A stretch of 11,315 nt of DNA, taken from JAABSX01 sp964480455. GTDB lineage: Bacteria > Bacteroidota > Bacteroidia > Cytophagales > Microscillaceae. This document shows positions 7,333 to 11,315 of this stretch, one piece after another (positions within the stretch are counted from its first letter, which is position 1; each line of letters opens with the position of its first letter). A program made the translations under genes and the position numbers. Location of the stretch: contig CAYZQI010000154.1 in assembly GCA_964480455.1 (NCBI GenBank), positions 1 to 11,315 on the forward strand, written 5' to 3'. The notes under the pieces were generated by a model. That model did not search any database. It was not told the DNA's origin and saw only the letters and a list, made by a program, of their open reading frames with translations.

Positions 7333-8964
7333 TTAGACATTCACCTTGCTTTGGTACATCTCTGCGCGCAGTGCCTTGATTTCTTCACTCGTGATGTAGT
7401 CATCATACGGTACCATGCGGTCTATAGTGCCACCTGGCGTGAGTTCTATGATGCGGTTGGCTACGGTTTGTGTAAACTCGTGGTCATGTGAGGTAAAAAG
7501 TACTGTTCCTTTGTAGTCTTTCAAGGCATTGTTGAAAGCCGTGATAGATTCTAGGTCAAGGTGATTGGTAGGTTCATCAAGGGTGAGGAAGTTTGCCCCG
7601 CTCAAAATCATACGGGCGGTCATGCAGCGCATTTTTTCACCTCCTGAGAGTACAGAGGCTTTTTTGAGTGATTCTTCACCACTGAACAGCATACGCCCGA
7701 GGAAGCCACGCACAAAAGATTCATCTTTGTTTTCAGAGAATTGTCTGAGCCAATCTATGAGGTTTAAGTCCACCCCTTCAAAATAGCGGCTGTTGTCGTT
7801 GGGGAGGTAGGCATTGGTGATGGTAACACCCCATTTGTATTCGCCTGTATCGGCTTTCATTTCTCCGTGAATAATCTCAAAAAAAGCAGTAATGGCAAGG
7901 CTATCTCTTGAAAGAATGGCTATTTTATCGCCTTTATTAACGTTGATGTCCACGTTTCGGAATAGAAATCCAGAATCATTTGATTTGCTTAGGTTTTCTA
8001 CATGCAAGATTTGGTCGCCCGCTTCGCGCTCAGGAGTAAAGATGATGCCAGGATAGCGGCGTGTAGAGGGTTTAATGTCTTCTACATTGAGTTTTTCTAG
8101 CATTTTCTTGCGGCTGGTTGCTTGCTTTGATTTGGCAACATTGGCACTGAATCGCTCAATGAAACTCATCAATTCTTTTCGTTTTTCTTCAGCTTTTTTG
8201 TTTTGGTCGCTGCGTTGGCGAAGGGCTAGTTGGCTTGATTCATACCAGAAAGTATAATTGCCTGCGTATGACTGTATTTTCCCAAAGTCCACATCTACAA
8301 CGTGCGTACAAACAGAGTCTAAGAAGTGCCTATCGTGCGAAACGACAATGACTGTATTTTTAAAATCAGCCAAGAAATCTTCTAACCAGATGATAGTTTC
8401 GGTATCTAGGTCGTTGGTAGGTTCGTCTAAGAGCAGCACATCAGGGTTTCCGAAGAGTGCTTGTGCAAGCAGGGCTTTTACTCTTTCGGTGCCGTTGAGG
8501 TCTTTGATGAGGTAATAATGTTTGTCTTCGCTAATTCCTAAGGCACTTAATAAACTTGCGGCATCACTTTCAGCGTTCCATCCGTCCATTTCTGCAAATT
8601 CTGCCTCTAGTTCCGAAGCCTTTACGCCATCTTCTTCGCTAAAATCAGGTTTGGCATAGAGGGCATCTTTCTCAGTCATGATTTTCCACAGTTTTTGATG
8701 TCCCATCATCACGGTTTGCAACACTGGAAACTCATCAAATTCATAATGGTTTTGCTTCAAGACTGCCATACGTGCGTTGGGCTCGAGTGCCACTTGCCCA
8801 GTAGTAGAATCTATTTCTCCTGAAAGGATTTTCAAGAAAGTAGATTTTCCTGCACCATTTGCGCCGATTACACCATAGCAATTGCCTTGAGTGAATTTTA
8901 GATTGACTTCATCAAAAAGAATACGCTTGCCAAAGCGCAAAGAAAGATTGGAAACTGAAACCAT
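7333..8964 (-). CDS. ybiT: ABC-F family ATPase, YbiT-like, with one degenerate ATP site
   Basis: This 543-residue soluble protein has two ATP-binding cassettes and no membrane segment, as in ABC-F factors that act on the ribosome. It closely resembles YbiT in its sequence landmarks, for example GHxxLW...SEEDGxK...EMDGW. NBD1 has Walker A GANGAGKST (34-42), Q71 and Walker B LLLDEP with D180-E181, but its signature is LNGTE (156-160) instead of LSGGQ/E. A charged linker with RFSANVAKSKQATSR (~240-290) joins the domains. NBD2 has a good signature LSGGE (439-443) and Walker B LTLDEP with D463-E464. Its Walker A position reads LSRDSLAIT (351-359), without the GxxGxGKS/T loop, and its Q-loop position has YLPND. 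The start ATG at 8964 gives the normal ABC-F N-terminus (MVSVSNLSLRFGKRILF). The gene appears monocistronic, with gaps of 285 bp and more on each side. Confidence 0.95.
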   Translation of the reverse strand: MVSVSNLSLRFGKRILFDEVNLKFTQGNCYGVIGANGAGKSTFLKILSGEIDSTTGQVALEPNARMAVLKQNHYEFDEFPVLQTVMMGHQKLWKIMTEKDALYAKPDFSEEDGVKASELEAEFAEMDGWNAESDAASLLSALGISEDKHYYLIKDLNGTERVKALLAQALFGNPDVLLLDEPTNDLDTETIIWLEDFLADFKNTVIVVSHDRHFLDSVCTHVVDVDFGKIQSYAGNYTFWYESSQLALRQRSDQNKKAEEKRKELMSFIERFSANVAKSKQATSRKKMLEKLNVEDIKPSTRRYPGIIFTPEREAGDQILHVENLSKSNDSGFLFRNVDINVNKGDKIAILSRDSLAITAFFEIIHGEMKADTGEYKWGVTITNAYLPNDNSRYFEGVDLNLIDWLRQFSENKDESFVRGFLGRMLFSGEESLKKASVLSGGEKMRCMTARMILSGANFLTLDEPTNHLDLESITAFNNALKDYKGTVLFTSHDHEFTQTVANRIIELTPGGTIDRMVPYDDYITSEEIKALRAEMYQSKVNV

Positions 8965-9249
8965 GAGATTATTGAACGATTTAGATTAGAATATGCGATT
9001 TTTAGTGAGCTATTGCTATAAAATAGACTTGTTAAGGAAAATGTAAATGATGAGTTGTGCAATGTGACTTTTTAAAGTTTTTATTCCCAATAATTTACAA
9101 GTATGAACAACTGAAGTTATTATTTACATCTCCTCGATCTTATACTGTTACAAAATTAATACATTTTGAGGGAATAACATATTTTTCCTTTGCTTAATCT
9201 TTAAAATTGAGTCACTCGAAAAATAACTCTCACCAGCCCAGGCTCAATA
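8965..9249. other. Intergenic region upstream of the ABC-F gene
   Basis: This is 285 bp of A/T-rich DNA between two minus-strand genes. No open frame of note was seen. A TAATTTTG (minus strand, 9158-9151) matches the TAnnTTTG -7 consensus of Bacteroidota promoters. There is no good TTG about 20 bases further upstream, and it would leave a leader of almost 190 bases before the ABC-F gene, so it is only a weak candidate. Confidence 0.3.
9206..9248 (-). terminator. Weak candidate terminator of the DUF2855 gene
   Basis: Immediately after the TAG stop (9252-9250), the minus strand reads ATTGAG...CTCAATTTTA: a 6-bp inverted repeat at 9248-9243 and 9211-9206 followed by four T. The loop is about 31 bases and contains a small AGCC/GGCT hairpin. 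The position is right for a terminator, but the stem is short. Confidence 0.25.
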
Positions 9250-10329
9250 CTATTCAGTAGTGGTCTTTACCAGATAGCCTTTGCTAGGGTCTAGCGTACC
9301 TTCTAGCATCTGTGCATATACTTTGGTTACATCTTGTGGGCTTGTAAGATAGGCCAGTTCAATATTGTCTTGCATTGCTTCCACAAACAAGAAAAAATAT
9401 TGTGCTATGCGTTCATTGGTTTGTGCAATGCCCCATTCATCAAATTTAATCTTTGCATAGGCAGGCGCAAAAAACACCTCAGCGTTGGGTATTTCCTTAA
9501 AATTTCGTTCGGCTTTCCAATCTGCAAGCCCTACAAGTGAGTTGTACTTTAGGTGTGTTGCAAGGTGTGTGCTTAGGTTTTTTAGATGCTGTACATTGCC
9601 TGCAAAATCAACCACTAGGCTATCTTTTAGTGTGAGTGTATCAATATTTTGGTAGGGCAATACTTCGTCATAATAATTAGTGTTTTTCACAAATTCAAGA
9701 TTTCCTTCTGAGGTCAATGCAATGATTTTTTTGCTGTGGGACTTTTGGTGATGTTTCAGCATAAATGCCAAGCCTAAGGCAGTCTTAGAAGACGCACTTG
9801 TCAAGATAATCTGCTCGGCTTGGTGAAATTGTGCATCTTCAAGAAAGTAATAGTTCAAAAAAGAAGTAACAAATAGTGGTTTTAAAAGTGGTATAAAATC
9901 TTCTACCTCAGCTTTGTAGGTTGGGTCATTGGCACATCTATTATAGTAGTTATAGACCGAAGCCATGGGCTGTCTGTGTGCTGCCTTGTCTGTAAAACCG
10001 AAGGTACTGACACGGTCGGCTTCTACCACAAGGTACTTTGCCATTGGGAAATAGCCATAGCAGTATTCGCCTACCTTGATTTCGGCGTGGGTAGAGGCTA
10101 TCACCTCGGCAAAGCCCCATACTGGGATAATTCCTTGAGTAGCGGCTTGCGCAGGAAAAAAGTGCCAATACTTTAGCCGTTCACCTAGCACAGCATAGGT
10201 GAGGTTATTGGCAGTGAAAGCATATTTCTTGATACTGAACAACACTTCTCCTTCTTTGAGTGTCGGAAGCTGTTCTGGGTGTACTAAAATCTGGCTGAGG
10301 TCGTCTTTTTGAATGGTAAATTTTGTCAT
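9250..10329 (-). CDS. DUF2855 family protein (oxidoreductase-like fold)
   Basis: This 359-residue protein resembles the DUF2855 family, which has the two-domain shape of medium-chain dehydrogenase/quinone oxidoreductase proteins but no assigned reaction. An N-terminal GroES-like half (~1-150) carries FTANNLTYAVLGERLKYWHFFPA and GIIPVWGFAEV. A nucleotide-binding Rossmann-like half contains QIILTSASSKTALGLAFML, then LVVDFAGN and SLVGLADW. No zinc-binding cysteines typical of alcohol dehydrogenases are seen. The open frame extends 7 codons upstream to a TTG at 10350, but the ATG at 10329 (MTKFTIQKDDL) fits the family start better. The neighbouring genes give no pathway clue; the function and substrate are unknown. 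A NAD(P)H-dependent role is inference from the fold. Confidence 0.85.
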   Translation of the reverse strand: MTKFTIQKDDLSQILVHPEQLPTLKEGEVLFSIKKYAFTANNLTYAVLGERLKYWHFFPAQAATQGIIPVWGFAEVIASTHAEIKVGEYCYGYFPMAKYLVVEADRVSTFGFTDKAAHRQPMASVYNYYNRCANDPTYKAEVEDFIPLLKPLFVTSFLNYYFLEDAQFHQAEQIILTSASSKTALGLAFMLKHHQKSHSKKIIALTSEGNLEFVKNTNYYDEVLPYQNIDTLTLKDSLVVDFAGNVQHLKNLSTHLATHLKYNSLVGLADWKAERNFKEIPNAEVFFAPAYAKIKFDEWGIAQTNERIAQYFFLFVEAMQDNIELAYLTSPQDVTKVYAQMLEGTLDPSKGYLVKTTTE

Positions 10330-10412
10330 AATCTTATAAAAAGTGAGCAATTAATTGTAAACCAGCAGGGTAGAAAGGTCTTTCAATCACCAAGTTACGC
10401 ATAAATCATAAA

Positions 10413-10451
10413 AATAGCCATAGCACTTTTTTAAGAAATGCTATGGCTATT
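10413..10451 (-). terminator. Hairpin, probable rho-independent terminator
   Basis: Perfect 13-bp arms AATAGCCATAGCA (10413-10425) and TGCTATGGCTATT (10439-10451) flank a 13-base loop. On the minus strand the stem runs into TTTTTATGATTT, a reasonable T-tract; on the plus strand it is followed by A. It would therefore stop minus-strand transcription coming from the CAP-lipoprotein gene, 170 bp beyond that gene's stop. The 116-bp insertion-like unit next to it may have pushed it away. Confidence 0.6.
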
Positions 10452-10453
10452 AA

Positions 10454-10569
10454 AATTAAGGTAAGCTGGGTGCAAGTCAAATTTCCCTTTTTAGCCACCT
10501 CACCCCTTCCCTCTCCTCAAGAGAAGGCATAAGGAAGTCAATTTGACTTGTACCCAATTAAGGTAAGCT
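10454..10569. mobile_element. MITE-like element with flanking direct repeats
   Basis: Two identical 14-bp direct repeats, AATTAAGGTAAGCT, lie at 10454-10467 and 10556-10569. Between them sits an 88-bp segment bounded by 16-bp terminal inverted repeats that match at 15 positions: GGGTGCAAGTCAAATT at 10468-10483 and the complement of AATTTGACTTGTACCC at 10540-10555. The right end also contains the odd palindrome AAGTCAA-T-TTGACTT. The interior is GC-richer than its surroundings and has no coding capacity. The arrangement is that of a small non-autonomous transposable element with target-site duplication, although 14 bp is long for such a duplication. No transposase is visible in the window. Confidence 0.6.
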
Positions 10570-10619
10570 CCACCATTAATTTTATGAAATTTGATACTTG
10601 GTCATAACGTAGAAAAAGA

Positions 10620-11138
10620 TTATTTTTTGGCAAAAACTTGTACCCATTTTGTGCCTTTTTGTGCTGCGCCAAAGTCTGCAAAATTAACATTCATCATGTT
10701 TTTACAATGTCCTTCGCTGTTTTTCCAAGCGTTAATAACCTGCGAGATAGAGCTTTGCCCCCAGGCAATATTTTCACCAACCCTTGTCCAGTTGTACCCT
10801 GCTGCAGTTACGCGTTGTCCTGCGCTGCTGCCGTCAGTACCCGTATGCGAGTTGTTGTTGTTTTGTTCCATATCATTGGCGTGTATGCTTGCGGCATTCT
10901 CCAGCATATTGTCCCAATTAAGTGCTGCTACGGGAGGCATTACAGTACTTCCACAAGTGCAACCCTCTGCACGTAGCTGATTGACTGCATTGAGCATTTC
11001 TGTTTGAAAAGTGGTGTTGTCTTGATTAGTGTTGTCATTGTTTGAATTGGGTGCAACAGACTCACTTTCACAGGCTTGCAGCACCAAAAAAATGATTACA
11101 AAGAATAAAACAGCAAAATAATTTTGAAAATGTTTCAT
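10620..11138 (-). CDS. CAP/SCP-domain lipoprotein
   Basis: This 172-residue secreted protein has a lipoprotein signal peptide: MKHFQNYF, a hydrophobic core and lipobox LQAC with lipidated C23. The mature protein starts CESES and continues with an Asn/Thr-rich tether to about residue 43. The rest is a compact CAP (cysteine-rich secretory, PR-1) domain. The helix FQTEMLNAVNQLRAEGCTCG comes first, then the four surface residues typical of the family: H98 (NSHTG), E122 (VGENIAWG), E142 and H144 (SEGHCKNMM). C60, C62 and C145 may form a disulphide. The protein should be anchored to the outer membrane or periplasmic side. CAP domains bind lipids, metals or peptides; the ligand here cannot be told. 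The final FAKK before the stop indicates an intact domain end. The 177 bp upstream (to the window edge) are A/T rich with no other gene seen. Confidence 0.9.
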   Translation of the reverse strand: MKHFQNYFAVLFFVIIFLVLQACESESVAPNSNNDNTNQDNTTFQTEMLNAVNQLRAEGCTCGSTVMPPVAALNWDNMLENAASIHANDMEQNNNNSHTGTDGSSAGQRVTAAGYNWTRVGENIAWGQSSISQVINAWKNSEGHCKNMMNVNFADFGAAQKGTKWVQVFAKK

Positions 11139-11315
11139 ATCAATTTATCGGTTTAAAGTAAAAGGTTTGATTGATTTTATATGTCAAAAATCAAGCATAA
11201 AAGACCTAATTTTTGATGTAGAGTGAGGCTGTTTCTTACAGTGCAAAGCAGAGAAAGGTTTTTAAGGAAAGAGTAAAAAATAACTCATCATCTTTATTTT
11301 TGAATAATTGATAAT

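Noticed and set aside
10330..10350. TTG start adding 7 residues to the DUF2855 protein
   Set aside because: The ATG at 10329 begins a family-like N-terminus, and the extra LLTFYKI codons look like leader sequence.

Overview
The window looks like the chromosome of an AT-rich member of the Bacteroidota, most likely a marine Cytophagia-type bacterium. This is inferred from the weak or absent Shine-Dalgarno sequences, a Bacteroidota-flavoured YbiT-type ABC-F protein, a Bacteroidota-style lipoprotein and structured intergenic repeats. No 16S or marker gene is present, so the placement is inference.

Layout. Positions 1-391 hold at most the last codons of an upstream gene and a leader region. A large plus-strand gene (392-2869) encodes a gamma-class N6-adenine DNA methyltransferase. 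Its N-terminal segment carries a D...ExK signature, so it resembles a single-chain type IIG restriction-modification enzyme. A 238-bp gap with a palindrome and a possible promoter leads to a tight two-gene operon. The first gene (3108-5180) is a membrane histidine kinase with a small periplasmic beta-domain on a long coiled-coil stalk. The second (5184-6329, 3 bp downstream) is a response regulator fused to a class III nucleotidyl cyclase whose base-specifying residues predict cAMP synthesis. Together they form a phosphorelay that probably converts an envelope signal into a second messenger.

Everything after this is on the minus strand. Converging on the cyclase gene is a small toxin-antitoxin remnant: an intact VapB-like antitoxin (6505-6723) with an ATGA overlap to a VapC/PIN toxin that stops after 32 codons (6410-6508). 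Upstream of it lies a head-to-tail array of four 104-bp units (6830-7246). Each unit carries three hairpins whose arms vary in a compensating way. A separate 44-bp near-perfect inverted repeat (7252-7295) follows, just beyond the 3' end of the ABC-F gene (7333-8964).

The ABC-F protein is asymmetric. Walker A of its second ATPase domain and the signature of its first are both degenerate, and these two motifs build the same composite site. Next come a DUF2855-family oxidoreductase-like protein (9250-10329) and a CAP/SCP-domain lipoprotein (10620-11138). The 290-bp gap between them contains a probable terminator hairpin and an 88-bp MITE-like element with 16-bp terminal inverted repeats, flanked by 14-bp direct repeats.

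The main points for a second look are the covarying 104-bp array, the kinase/cyclase relay, the decapitated VapBC module, the one-sided ABC-F and the MITE-like insertion.
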